Under the pieces are notes generated by a model. It saw nothing but the letters and a program-made list of their open reading frames with translations, was not told the DNA's origin and did no database searches. 64,000 nucleotides of DNA from Cercis canadensis (Eukaryota; Streptophyta; Magnoliopsida; Fabales; Fabaceae), in assembly GCA_003255065.1 (NCBI GenBank), contig QAOA01001066.1:60900-124899 (forward strand). Reading direction: 5' to 3'. The translations under genes were made by a program, and so were the position numbers. How positions within the stretch are numbered: the first letter of the stretch is position 1; each line of letters begins with the position of its first letter. Shown piece after piece: positions 12,876 through 24,803 of this stretch.

Positions 12876-13059
12876 ATGGCCTGTTTGGTTTGACAAAAAA
12901 GAAAAGGAAGTGATATATCGATTATCTTATATTGCTTTAAAAATGATTTAGACAGAAGTGATACATTCAATATCTCTAAATTCCTTATGACAGAAGGTTA
13001 CAAAGAGGTTGGGTTCACAAAAATGGGTCTTGTCAAATCCTCCTATCCAAACAAGGCAT
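12876..13059. mobile_element. possible Tourist-like MITE
   Basis: The outer sequences ATGGCCTGTTTGGTTTG and, on the other strand, ATGCCTTGTTTGGATAG form an imperfect terminal inverted repeat of the common plant CCTGTTTGG type. No clean target-site duplication is seen. Confidence 0.4.
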
Positions 13060-13710
13060 CCAATTCTTTCTCTTTTTTCAATGTGTTATGCGGCAAATAT
13101 AAGACACAATAAATAGGAGCCGGCGCAGCTCTCAATGCGTTACATGAGTCATGCAGGGTCGCCGTTTTTGAGCCTGTAAATCTATGAATCTCATTGAAGG
13201 CTTTCCTCTGAGCTCTAAAAGCGCATTAACACGCCCCCTCTCATAACGCCACCAGCCCGGCCCAACCTAATCATCCCTGGCCACACACACACACTGCCAA
13301 CACACCCCGACCACACATTCTCTCTCTCTCTCTCTCCTGCCATTAACATAACAATTCGATTCCCTCCCTTCGCCTCCTTTTCTCTCTTCATTTTTCTTTT
13401 CGAAAAGTTCTACTGTATAAGAATGAATGGTTTTAATTACCCACACGCATGCAAATTCAAATTTTCTTTATACCATTCTAAATTTATTAGATTAGCCTAA
13501 GCATCAACTGAATTTATATTGAACCTATTAACTGTTGCAAAAACACTTATTTTTCTAAAGTGAAATTTACCCTATAGACGCCCCAAACCTAAAGTAGCTC
13601 TGCGCTACCCTTTATATTCTCTTGGAACCTAGCAGAACATCTCAAGTTACTCAACCACAGCAGTTTCTATTTCTCTCTCCTCTCTTCTTCTGCTCTGAAA
13701 TTAACAAGGA

Positions 13711-15465
13711 ATGGAGATAGGTTTGTGTTCGAAGGACACAAAGTGGTGGGTGTTTACACTCCCAGCTTTTCTTGGCTCCGAAAACCTTATTGGTGATGGC
13801 TATGCTTTGCTTTCCATCCTAATAGCCTTAGTGACTATCGGACTTGTCACATGGGCTTTCGCTGTTGGTGGCGTTGCATGGAGAAATGGCAGGAACACAA
13901 GGGGACGAGTATCTATCCCCGGCCCTCGTGGTCTTCCTTTCTTTGGGAGCTTATTCACCCTCAGTCGCGGCTTGGCTCATCGCTCACTTGCCACCATGGC
14001 TTGGAGCCGAGCTAACACTCAGCTCATGGCCTTCAGCCTCGGCTCAAGTACTCCCCTTGTTGTGGCTTCCGACCCCCACACAGCACGGGAAATACTCACC
14101 TCTCCTCACTTTGCTGACCGGCCTCTGAAACAGTCGGCTAAGAGCCTCATGTTCAGCCGAGCTATCGGATTTGCTCCTAACGGTACCTACTGGCGTCTCC
14201 TTCGGAGAATTGCTTCGTCCCACCTCTTTGCACCGAGGCGGATTATAGCCCACGAAGCCAGTCGCCAACTAGAATGCGCCGCGATGCTAGAAAACATTGA
14301 AGCTGAACAAAACCTCAAGGGAACAGTGTCTCTAAGAAAGCACCTTCAAGCTGCCTCTCTGAACAACATTATGGGCAGTGTATTTGGCAAGAGATACGAC
14401 CCAGAGGTGGAGAGTGAAGAGCTGCAGAAGCTGAGGGACATGGTTGGGGAAGGTTTCGAGCTCTTGGGCGCTTTCAACTGGTCTGACTATCTTCCATGGC
14501 TAAGTTATCTCTATGACCCTTTTCTTATAAATGAACGATGCTCCAAACTCGTTCCCCGGGTCAGAAAATTTGTCCAAAATATCATAGAGGAACACCGAGC
14601 CGTCAAGTCCACAAAGCTGCCTGATAGTGCTGATTTTGTTGATGTTCTGCTCTCTTTGGATGGAGAGGAGAAGCTTCAAGAAAATGATATGGTCGCTGTT
14701 TTGTGGGTAGGTTTTCTTCGCATATATTTAATAATTAGTTCAAAACTTGTTCGTATCGCATGTATTTGATTGTGGTCTCGTAATTAATGTAATAATTAAA
14801 GCATTGACATGGGTCGTTGGGTTTTTGTTTTGTAGGAAATGATTTTCAGAGGAACTGATACAACTGCGTTGTTGACTGAGTGGGTAATGGCAGAATTGGT
14901 TTTACACCCGGAGACGCAGGAAAAGCTCTACAAAGATATCAACCAACTTGTTGGGGATAGAAGCGTGACAGACTCTGATGTGGCAAGAATGCCGTACTTA
15001 CAGGCGGTGGTGAAGGAAGCACTGCGGGTACATCCGCCTGGTCCACTCCTATCATGGGCCCGTCTTTCCACGTCGGATGTCCACCTCAGTAATGGAATGG
15101 TAATCCCCGCCAACACAACCGCCATGGTGAACATGTGGGCCATCACGCATGACCCACGTGTATGGGATGCCCCACTTGAGTTCAGGCCCGAAAGGTTCTT
15201 GGAGAGCCATGGGGGTGCTGACGTGGACGTCAGGGGTTCTGACCTGAGGCTCGCACCCTTTGGGGCGGGGCGTAGGGTTTGCCCGGGCAAGAACCTTGGG
15301 CTGGTGACCGTGACTCTTTGGGTGGCCAAGTTGGTGCACCATTTCAAGTGGGTCCCGGATGTGGCTCACCCTGTTGATCTAAGTGAGGTTCTGAAGCTGT
15401 CCTGTGAGATGAAGTATCCACTGCATGCTGTGGCCGTCAAGAGAAGACTTGGCTTTTCAGTTTAG
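13711..15465 (+). CDS. CYP78A: cytochrome P450, CYP78A subfamily
   Basis: Two exons, 13711-14706 and 14836-15465, give 541 aa, about the CYP78A length. The single intron lies just before helix I, as is usual in this subfamily. An N-terminal hydrophobic anchor (about 27-55) precedes the Pro-rich hinge [12 protein letters not shown]. Helix I carries RGTDTT (337-342). The ExxR pair is E393/R396, then FRPERF. The heme loop [11 protein letters not shown] has its cysteine ligand at 481. CYP78A enzymes such as Arabidopsis KLUH (CYP78A5) sit in the ER and promote organ and seed growth, apparently by making a mobile signal whose identity is unsettled. I cannot assign the exact member. All P450 signatures are intact, so it should be active. 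Confidence 0.93.
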
Positions 15466-16977
15466 TGCTTTAAGTGTAAGCAAAGCAGTTACCAAGTTAC
15501 TTTTTAGCATTATTAATAGGGTTTAAGATTTTAAGAGTGTTAAGTACCAAAAAAAAAAATCTAGAGTGTTGTGTTGAATATTGAAGTTGTATATGCTTGC
15601 TGGTGAAATATACTCTATGCATGTATTACTTGTTAATTTGCTTGGTTTGTTTTGTTGTGGTGGGAGACTTGGAATACAAGTAGGGTATATGGAATTATGG
15701 ATGTTATGGTAATTGGGCTCCAGTTTTGGTGTTGTTTGTTAGGGGCCCTGTATTCGTTCTATTAATGTGATTGATCATTTGATCTTTCGTTCACTATATT
15801 GGTAGCAAAGTACGAATACTATCTTTACCAAAAAAAAAAAAGTACGAATACTATGCTATGCTTATACACTGAGAAATTAACTTCATCAAATCGGTTCCTA
15901 TTGTTAAACGTAAAGGCAAATGCAGCATCAAAATGTGTATGTTTCCAATTAATGCGCTTTAGACAACTTTGCAAACGAACTGCATATTAATGTGCGAGAT
16001 AATGTATATGGCCAAACATGGATCTCCTTAGATGTTTTTGCCTGAGTTGTTGAATTTCTTGTTTTTATGTCATTCTTCTTTTTACTCTAATGCTTTATTT
16101 TGGTCAGTGCGCTGGCCTCGTGCTTAACTTTTAGTTTTGATTGATTAGGATATTTTAAGCTCTCTTAATCTCACTGTTACTAAAGCTCAGATCGATGATT
16201 TTGTCTATCTTCAGATGTTTTTATGCCTATATAACTGTCACAACTAATTACAAGTCGAGAGATGACATAGTGATAGTATCTTCTTATTGACAGATTATTG
16301 TTGGGAAGATTCCTTTGGTACCTTGAGTTCTATCCATATATATTTTAAGGCTAAATTAAATTTTGTTCCAAGTTTGGAAACATTTAGTTATTTCTTATAA
16401 ATCTACAAATTTAGTTGGATCATTCAACTTTCGCAGTTTGGCTGTTGAATATGTGCAACCTTTCACGCATTAGCAAACTCTTTGTGCACTCAACGTGAAT
16501 TGTGTGCAGTTAGTTCACACCTAACATATAATGAGAGTAGTTTTTTTGGCTTAATTGCAAGGGTTCTTCTATTTTAACAAATTAAATTTGTTGGTTTCTC
16601 TATTTTAAAAATAAACAATTTAGTCTTTATATTCATAAAATATGAAATTTTGGTTTTTTTAATGATCATATAATAAAAATGGAGGGGACTATGTTACACC
16701 CCATTTGATGTGACTTATGTTATATCATCATATTTTTTACACAATTTGTTTTATTGAATTTACTTAATTTTTTTTTTTGTATAATCTAGATATTAATTCA
16801 GTAAAATTTGAATTATGTTAACTGTGTTAAGCTAATATAATATAAACCTAAAATTGTGTAAAAAAATCAAAGTTATAATTATAAATCACATCAAAGAGGT
16901 GTAAAATAATCTTGCCCATAAGAATGTTATATGAACATTAATTAAAATTATATTTTCTTACATTAATATAGTTAGCA
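15466..16977. other. CYP78A 3'UTR and intergenic DNA
   Basis: The first few hundred bases probably include the 3'UTR. The rest is AT-rich. A fragment near 16550-16650 (GGCTTAATTGCAAGG...) resembles the termini of the 18671-19222 element but has no recognisable right end. Confidence 0.45.
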
Positions 16978-16985
16978 CTTAGCAG

Positions 16986-17585
16986 TTGGTTCATTGATCT
17001 CAATATTACAATTTGACAACTTATTTACACAACAATTACACTTTCTAACTTATTTACCTAAATATTACAGTTTTTAAAATTTCAAAAACTAAAAAAAAAA
17101 GAAAACCTGCACACTTGGACCCATAAGACACGTCAACTGTCAGCTGGCGTGTCCCCACTAGACACGCTGATTGACAGCCGGCGTGTCCCCTTAACTTTCA
17201 AAGATAAACAGAAACCTTCACACAAATAAGCCAAATGCAACGAAATCCGAAAAAAAAAAAAAAACTAGAAGAAAAATTGAAAATCCATATCGCTATTTCC
17301 TTTCCCTGCACCAGAACTCTCACAGCAACCAAGAATAACGAGCAAAAGGGAAAAAAAAAAAAATTCAATTACAATGAATGCTAAGGGACAAGCCGACTAT
17401 CATTCAGCGTGTTCAGTGGAGATATACCAATTAGCGGTTGGCGTGTCTCGTGGGTTTTAGTGCGCAAGTTTTATTTTCTATAAGTTTTTAATTTTTTAGA
17501 AACTGTAATATTTAAGTAAATAAATTAAAAAATATAATAATTATATAAATAAAATGTCAAATTATAATATCAACATCAATGAGCC
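16986..17585. mobile_element. 600-bp inverted-repeat element with CACGTC motifs
   Basis: The ends TTGGTTCATTGATCTCAATATT and the reverse complement of ATCAACATCAATGAGCC form long imperfect terminal repeats that continue inward for about 100 bp. They are flanked by an 8-bp direct repeat CTTAGCAG (16978-16985 and 17586-17593), as expected for a target-site duplication. The interior carries several GACACG/GGCGTGTC blocks in both orientations. It is non-coding. A related element lies at about 47141-47648. Confidence 0.75.
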
Positions 17586-17593
17586 CTTAGCAG

Positions 17594-18663
17594 TTTGCAC
17601 AATTTAAAATTCACTTCATTTTTTTTTTTATGAGCACAATTAGTGACTAAATAAGGGAGTGACATAGTGACGTAGTCGTGTCAATTATTATATTATTCTT
17701 TTCTTTTGCTAATGTGATATTCCTTGGTCTATTTAATTCTGGGCTCATCTTTTTTGGGTGTATTCTAAAGAAAATAATACTGCTAATGCTTTGTGGTGGC
17801 ATAACGTTCCACGTTTATACTATATATCCACAAAGATCTTTTTCTTTTTCTTTAAAATAATAGTGAATGGTTTGTGTATGTGGCTAAGTCAATTATATTA
17901 CCGCGTGTAATTATTTTTGAGATGTTCGATATACAGTGCTGATCAAGATTTTGAAATGACTTTTCTTATGGTGTAAAAAGAACAAAAAACCTATGAATTG
18001 TTTTCTTGGTTTTCTAAGTTTAAAAATCGATTGGTGCAAGAATCATTAAGAAAATGAAGGCAAAAAATGATTTGGAAAATTATTTCCGAGAAATATTTAC
18101 CTTGCAATTCTTTAGTAGTTATTAGAAAATTAGAAAAACAGAAAAAAAAAACTAATAACGGATAAAATTACACAAATTTTATGTGACTTGACAATTACTT
18201 CGGCTATGAAAAAAGTAATAGAAAATCCCACTATCTAAAGCAACAATTATAATACTTATCACAAACTCTCACTAACTCAAATCTAAACCAGATTTTTTTT
18301 TTTGGTTTGTCAAGATATCTCGAACTTTGCTTAAGATTAATCTTTTAAAATACAGTCAGACACTAAAGCAGAGGTCTCTCCCAACCAGATTTAATAAGTA
18401 ATCCCTCTCTAAACCAGATTTAATAAGTAATCTCATACGCAAGGAAAATGGCACCCCTGAAATTCCACCAAAATCGAACTACTGCACACCATTCTGCCTC
18501 TATCGGCGCTGAAAACCTTTCTTTTCTTATCGTGCGCCTCACTTTTTTTCAAGCCCTAAATACCCTTGTAATTGCTACCAAAAAAAATCTTACTAATTAA
18601 TCCTTCCTAGTGAAACGCGCGCCACCAGCACTAAGGCGGTGGCCCCAAACCCATTACGTAGTT
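17594..18663. other. intergenic, no gene supported
   Basis: AT-rich sequence. A short direct repeat (ACCAGATTTAATAAGTAATC) occurs twice near 18385-18432. No coding potential is seen. Confidence 0.45.
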
Positions 18664-18670
18664 AATATTT

Positions 18671-19222
18671 AGGTTTAATTACAATTTTGATCATCTTATT
18701 TTAATCATTTGAACGTTTTGGTCCCCTTTTTTTAAAAATGAACTATTGAGTCCCTCTATATTCATAAAATGTACAAGTTTAGTCCATTTATCTTTAAGTC
18801 AAAATTCTTAGGTTTATTTCAAGGTGTAAGTTTCTCTGATTCATAATCCTACCGTTCAGATTGAAGAGCTACATCTTGTGAATCTTTCCATTAAATTTCA
18901 GCTCGATCTAACAGTGAATAAGTCTAAATTTTTGGTTAGATGAAAACTTATGGTTTTAGTATTTTGGGCTGAGTTTCACCGTTAGATCGAGCTCAAATTT
19001 AGTGAGAAGGTTCACAAGATGTAGCCCTTCAATCTGAACGGTGAGATTATGAACCAGAGAACTTTACACCTTGAAATAAACCTACAAATTTTGACTTAAA
19101 GATAAATGGACTAAACTTGTACATTTTATGAATATAGAGGAACTTAATAGTTCATTTTTAAAGAATGGGGACAAAAACGTTCAAGTGGTTAAAATTAGGG
19201 GACCAAAATTGCAATTAAGCCT
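18671..19222. mobile_element. 552-bp fold-back element
   Basis: Two arms of about 260 bp are inverted copies with roughly 85-90 percent identity by eye. The ends AGG.TTAATT.CAATTTTG recur at both termini. Flanking AATATTT (18664-18670 and 19223-19229) is a probable 7-bp target-site duplication. There is no ORF. A transcript through it would fold into one long hairpin, so it could feed small-RNA production. It is probably a MITE; I cannot fix the superfamily. Confidence 0.85.
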
Positions 19223-19229
19223 AATATTT

Positions 19230-21846
19230 AATAAGCCATCTTTACTGATCAAACTTTTTGTTTTTTCAAATTGAATTGAGTGAACTCTATTTTTATCTAT
19301 TTCGTGGGATAAAAACCGAAGAAAAAATTTTATTAAGTGTTTGGAACAAAAGTTAATTTTGGTTATTCAATATGAATTACATTCTTAAATAATTAATTAA
19401 ATTTAAATTTAACATGATCAAAATAAAATATTATTTATTTTTTGGTATATTTTTTATATTATTCTAGCACATATTACAATTTTATGAGATTTTTATATTA
19501 ATATTAAAATTAAAAGCTCATTTTGCTCTAAATTCCCAATGAGGTAGAATAAGAACCTCCTAACCCCAACCATCATGAATGACCAACGATCTCTCTTTTT
19601 TGGATTAAGAAAATTGCCTCTGCCTTTGTTTTTCTGATAAAAGTTACTTTCTCTATTTATTTTTGCTTGAGAGGCCGTTGCGTTGCATTGCTTTTGATAT
19701 TTTGTGGTTGTTGTAATACTGTTTAGTTTACATTGATCTAGGTGTCAAATGGTCATTAAACTGGTTTATAACTTGCAGTGCTTGAAGTTGAAGTGGATTA
19801 ACGGTTAATTAGGCTAACCAAACTAAGAAACCCAGATTTTCGATAGCTCAGTTTGGCTCTCCCTTGAAGGAAAAGATTTTGCTCAACAAGTCACAAATAC
19901 TTGTCAGCCGTAGCCCCTCACCCTCTATAACCGTACGACATGTGGTCCAGGGCATCAGGCCAGAGAGTGATCATTGTTCAAAGAAAAGGATTCACATATC
20001 TTAGTGTATCTTCACTCCAGACTAGATTGCTAGGTAGTTAGCTTTCTTTTACTTACTTCTCTTCCTCACTCTCACACCTTGTTTTGCGCTTTGCACTATA
20101 TCTGTACGTATAACTATTCTTGGATTAGTGAACAGAACAGCCAACAGAAACCGAGTATCGTACAAGTACTACACTAGCTCTCTTTTTTCTTTATTAATAA
20201 AATAAAAAAATATCTTGGCCCACATGTCTTTGGTAATGTCTGAGACTCAGAGGCTGTTCAGAAGAGTGAGTTACGGTTTACCACTCAGGGTGAGTTTCAT
20301 AGAAGATACTATAGGAAAGAGAGATGTAAGGCGTTGAAGCCTGAAGGGCAAAGAGCCAAGGTGCACAGGCACCGAAAAGGCAACAAAGCCACGTGAAAAC
20401 CGCAAAATTATTTACTGCTACCTATTAATATTTTGTCCTTGCAGTGATCAGTTACTGTGACACGTCCCTCTCAATTCTCTACGACACATGTAGAGAGATC
20501 CACATCATAGTAGGCCGGAGCACTAGCTGTTTGTTTCGTGTAGGTTCGTATTTGTACGTACACAGTGCCAACTCAACAATCAACATTACTCCATGGACAA
20601 CGGCCCAAAGAAAAAAACAACAACAATCAACAATGCTCCTCTCTATAGCGTGCATGAGCAATCATGTGCTTAAAACTTGGTCAGCACCACTTGATCCAAT
20701 TGCTACTATTTAATGTCGTTGGTGAAGATGAAGTGTGTGCCAAGGCTTTCGATTTTGATTCAGTGGACATAATTAATTCCTTTGATTTAGCTTCGTTTCA
20801 TTGGTTAAAACTGTGGCGGGGACTGCGAGGTTCACGACTCGCAGTTATAGTTCTTCTTCGCTTTGGCGGCATATAGCTTGTACATCAACTTTAACAATTC
20901 AACCTTCCCCGAACTTGGAAAAGAATTTGTAAAAATACAAAACTACACCAAGAAAAGAAAAAGGTATAAATAAACTCAATTAAATTAGAATTATACTAAG
21001 GTGAACCCTGAGCTATCATCTTTTGGATGATAGCCTTATATTTTTAAGTTAGATGAATTTAAATGAGACTCATTTAATAATTTTATTTTAATATTATTAT
21101 AAATATTTTAAAAAATTAAGTCATTTAATATATATTAACATACACAATTTTTTTTAACATATATTGAATGATTCAATTTTTTAAATTTTTTATAATAACA
21201 TTAAAATTACACTATAAATTACACCAAATTCATAAAGTATAACACTATCACCCCTAAACTTAACCCTCATCTTACACTAAATATCTCTCTACATGAGCCA
21301 ATACAAACTAAATCAGTGTTCAAGGAAGATTGCTCTTCACAAGAAGATCATGATAGACATACCCCGTTTGGCTGGGGACGAGAGATTTTCCGGCGTATAT
21401 CTGCTGCACAGTACGTACTTATCCTGTTTCTGTCGTCCTCTGTAAAGATAAAATTAATAGAAAAACGAAATATGCATGCGTAGTTTTTCTTTCTGGCCAA
21501 CAAATACGTAGTGAAGTCAATGTGAGTCAACGAGTTTGGCCTCATTATCTTTGATGGTTGGAAGAGACTTAACGAGAGGTGACATAACATTATAAATTAT
21601 AATGTCGGGTGTTGAGAAGCGTGCTAACCTTCACTGTCCTTTCTCGGGATGAACTGTAGAATTTGTAGTGTTCTCTTTCACTTTTAGCGGGTGACGGGGA
21701 AACGAGCCCCAATTTTGGTTATCATCTCAAACTCAAACCCTGTTTTGTGTCCTTATTTTATGTCACTTTTTCTGCTATTGCTATTTTACAAATAGTAGCA
21801 TCAACCCCACTACATTTCGTGGGAAGTTTGAGTCTGCCAATTCTTA
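19230..21846. other. gene-free region with a less AT-rich core
   Basis: The segment 19850-20880 has a more balanced base composition than its surroundings and contains CTCTATAACCG near 19925, but no ORF or known microRNA sequence was recognised. It could be a non-coding transcript or a decayed gene. The rest is AT-rich. Confidence 0.35.
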
Positions 21847-21855
21847 TATTATATT

Positions 21856-22270
21856 GGAAAAAGTCTTAAAAATTTCTTTAAATTATGTTCTTATTACATT
21901 TTACTTTCTATGCTTTAAAAATGTAGGAAAGATCTCATTAAACTTTTAAAATGTGTACTTTACTCCCGACCCTGACGTCCGTCTATTAATGTGCACATGA
22001 TGTGATTAATCTGGGCTATAGTGTAATTTTGTAAGGGTATAAATGAAAATAAATTTATAAAAATTATGGTTAAAAAATAATATTTAAAAAGTTTTAGGGT
22101 CAAATTATAATATTCAAATCTATTTTTTCGTCCATTAATGGACGGACGTCAGGGTTATGGGGGTAAAATGCACATTTTAAAAGTTCAAGAAGGTATTTCT
22201 TACGTTTTTTAAGCATGAGGGGTAAAGTGCAACAAGAACATAGTTCATGGAGGTTTTTAAGATTTTTCCC
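21856..22270. mobile_element. Mutator-like non-autonomous TIR element, copy 1
   Basis: 415 bp with about 130-bp terminal inverted repeats beginning GGAAAAAGTCTTAAAA at the left; the right end reads GGGAAAAATCTTAAAA on the other strand. Both arms share a TGACGTCCGTC block near their inner ends. It is flanked by an exact 9-bp direct repeat TATTATATT (21847-21855 and 22271-22279). Long TIRs with a 9-bp duplication are the mark of Mutator-like elements. There is no transposase. A second copy lies at 41621-42610. Confidence 0.88.
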
Positions 22271-22279
22271 TATTATATT

Positions 22280-23393
22280 TCATATTGAGTTCATATTATA
22301 CATCTAGAAATATCTTGGTAAGGTAATATGATTTTAATCAATTGGTAAGATAAGTTGTTAAATGTGATACACTCTGCTATGGAGACGAAGTAATTTATTC
22401 ATCTTCTAAATTTTATCAACAAAAAATAAAAAATAAATATCTTAATAGTGAGAAATTTTAATAATTTATAAAAAATTAAAAGTTTGAAACTATGTGTAAT
22501 CATATAATAAAAAAGAAAAAAAAAGATATCTTAGTTATATAAATTAAATGAAGTTTTTTAAATAATTTTGGTATGGATGTGGTATGTCATACCACATGAA
22601 ATTAGCGAATATATTAATTACATGTATAGTTGATAGTCTCAAGTCAATAATTTTAAAATTTATTTGAGAGAATGCGATAAATTATATTTTGTATCCAATA
22701 AAATATAAAAATTACGTCTTGATAGTATATTCTTACCATGTCAGTATGGTATGGTATACCAATGTGGTACCATAAATCCTCATAAATTAAAATATAAGTA
22801 AAAAAAAAAAACTATATTTAGATTTTACAAATTGTATTAGTGTCATGAAATAATAAATACATTTAGTGAATAAATAGTATCTCACTTATCTTTTTTTTTT
22901 TTTGGTATAGCACTAAATGCTATTTGCAAATGTGATTTCTTTCTTTTTTTAATAGACAAATGTGATTTATTTTGATTTTTATGAACTTTTTTTTATGTTA
23001 AATTCAAATAGAATATATCAACATTTTGTATGCAATTAATCTTTTCAGGGTAGACGTCCTTTTACTCATGTTCTTCCTTAATATATATATGAGACATTTT
23101 CATTTGTTACATTATAGCAGGTATCGCCTTTTTTTCTTTTCTTTTTCCTTTTCTGGGTTAAGTTTACGTATTTCCTTGGAGGGCTTTTCTATCCTCTACG
23201 ATTGGGCTTGGGTTATAGGATCCATCCATGTCTGTTGTGTGCTTTGGAACAGATTCAGTTACTGTTTTCACCAAGGTAATATATTGGGCCGTGTTCAAAT
23301 ATGTATCTAATTCTACTTTTCAGTTTTATGGGCTTGGTTATTAAAAATAAATAAATTTTTTATAATCATTTGTTTCACCTAGTTTGACCAAAT
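22280..23393. other. intergenic, no gene supported
   Basis: AT-rich. The palindromic words GTGGTATG.CATACCAC near 22580-22596 and a GGTATGGTATACC block near 22746-22760 hint at another short inverted-repeat element, but I could not define its ends. Confidence 0.4.
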
Positions 23394-23433
23394 GTTGAGA
23401 TGGCCGAGTTGGTCTAAGGCGCCAGATTAAGGT

Positions 23434-23466
<33 letters not shown>

Positions 23467-23474
23467 TCTCAACA
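23394..23474 (+). tRNA. tRNA-Leu (anticodon AAG)
   Basis: 81 nt folding as a class II tRNA. The acceptor stem GTTGAGA pairs with TCTCAAC and is followed by discriminator A. The A box TGGCCGAGTTGGTCTAAGG and B box GGGTTCAAATCCC are intact. The anticodon stem CCAGA/TCTGG holds the loop TTAAGGT with AAG at 23429-23431, and a short variable arm GTCCGAAAGGGC is present. CCA is not encoded, as usual for nuclear genes. There is no intron. It would read CUU and, with inosine, CUC leucine codons. Confidence 0.97.
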
Positions 23475-23497
23475 CATTATGCTTCTTTCATTTTCGG

Positions 23498-23503
23498 TTT
23501 TTT
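23498..23503 (+). terminator. Pol III T-run after tRNA-Leu
   Basis: Six consecutive T residues 24 bases after the tRNA end, a standard RNA polymerase III stop. Confidence 0.75.
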
Positions 23504-24803
23504 CTTATTGTCATGTTATGTCGGTTATCATATTAATAACAAATTATTTAACTACTCAATCTACTCTTATTTTTCAAACCCACTTACTCTAAAATAATTC
23601 TAAACCCTAAAATGTTAAATACCAAATCTTAATCATCATAAAATTCTTATCACCTTTAACCTTGTACTATACAAAATAAGTTCTTAAATAATCATAAACT
23701 CTAAAAGCTAAGTATCTCTAAACCTCAATTCCTGAGCTCTTATTTCCCAAAAAGCTTTCAGGCCCTAAACCATATATAATATGCATAATAAATACATTTT
23801 TAGCATTTGAGGATTTAGAGAGATTACGATTATGATTTAAAAGATTAGAGGGGTTAAATAAAAAAAAATTATTAATGGTGTTTGTTAAGTTATATTTCTC
23901 TTAGAGGGAGTGTAGCGCTATTCACTCATTTGATTGGATGGCTTATGATGAGATTTAAAGGCTAAATTTGAATATCTCAAAAAATTGAGTCACACAATAT
24001 ATAACAGAATACACAATTACTTATAAAATGTAATAATGATATAATATAAAAATATATATCAAACAAAAAAAAAATCAACGTTTGCAAAATATGAAATTTG
24101 ACATACTTTTTGATATCATTATATTCTTGTATTTTCTAAAGAATTATATGTTTTTTCATATACTATGTGATTTAATTTTTTAAAATCTTTGTAATAACAC
24201 TAAAATCACTTATTGTATCTCACTAAACTAAGTAGAGGGATAACTTAGCAAACACTTTTATTAATACAATAGAATTTGGAAATGGCGGAAGAGTTGGTGC
24301 GCGTTTGATCGATTATAGTTATTGGTGAGGATTGGGGTGGACAAATGAGTGTTGTGGCTTGGAGAGGAGAGTTTGATTAAATTAAAAAAGAAAAATTTAA
24401 AAATTACTGACGTCTCAGAATATGTTTCAAAGCATGCAATTAATTTTAAAAATTAGGTTCTATTTTATTTCTGTTTTTAAAAATTGTTTTTTGTTTTTGA
24501 AAATAAAAAAAAATACTTGTCTAATAAAACTGTTTTCAAAAACATGTTTTAAATTTTTTTTTTCACAAAATTATTTTAAAAATAAAAAAACAAAAATAAG
24601 AGAGGGTTATTTTAAAAAATTATTTTTAAAAACAAAAAAAAAAATACTTTCAAATACACCCAATATTTTTGAAGAGAAAAGAAAAGCCCCATCGCTACTC
24701 GCAAGTTTTTATCTGCTCCTTATAATAATAAAAAATCTAATTATCTAATAACAACTAACGGCTTGTGTGTAAAAGGGAATCGAGAACAGAGCGTACGCGG
24801 ATA
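23504..24803. other. intergenic, promoter of the VIR3-like gene
   Basis: AT-rich. The segment 24430-24660 is made of T-rich then A-rich runs (TTTTTAAAAA..., GTTTTTGAAAA) that fold back on each other, probably an old inverted-repeat element. The last 100-150 bases should hold the promoter and leader of the next gene. Confidence 0.45.

Larger units (their letters stand above)
10511..13710. other. long intergenic region upstream of CYP78A
   Basis: 3.2 kb without a supported gene. Contents: probable divergent promoters at both ends, a diverged copy of the 302-737 element at about 11900-12230, a possible Tourist-like element at about 12876-13059, and a (CT)n tract near 13319-13336, about 375 bp upstream of the CYP78A ATG. 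Confidence 0.55.

Noticed and set aside
14928..15347. 139-codon minus-strand ORF
   Set aside because: It is antisense to the GC-rich second exon of the CYP78A gene.
20230..20300. Possible microRNA resembling miR156 (CAGAAGAGTGAG)
   Set aside because: Too many differences from the mature miR156 sequence, and no complementary star arm nearby.
24422..24748. 108-codon Lys/Phe-rich ORF
   Set aside because: It comes from long T and A runs that fold on each other. It has no family resemblance and no splice context.
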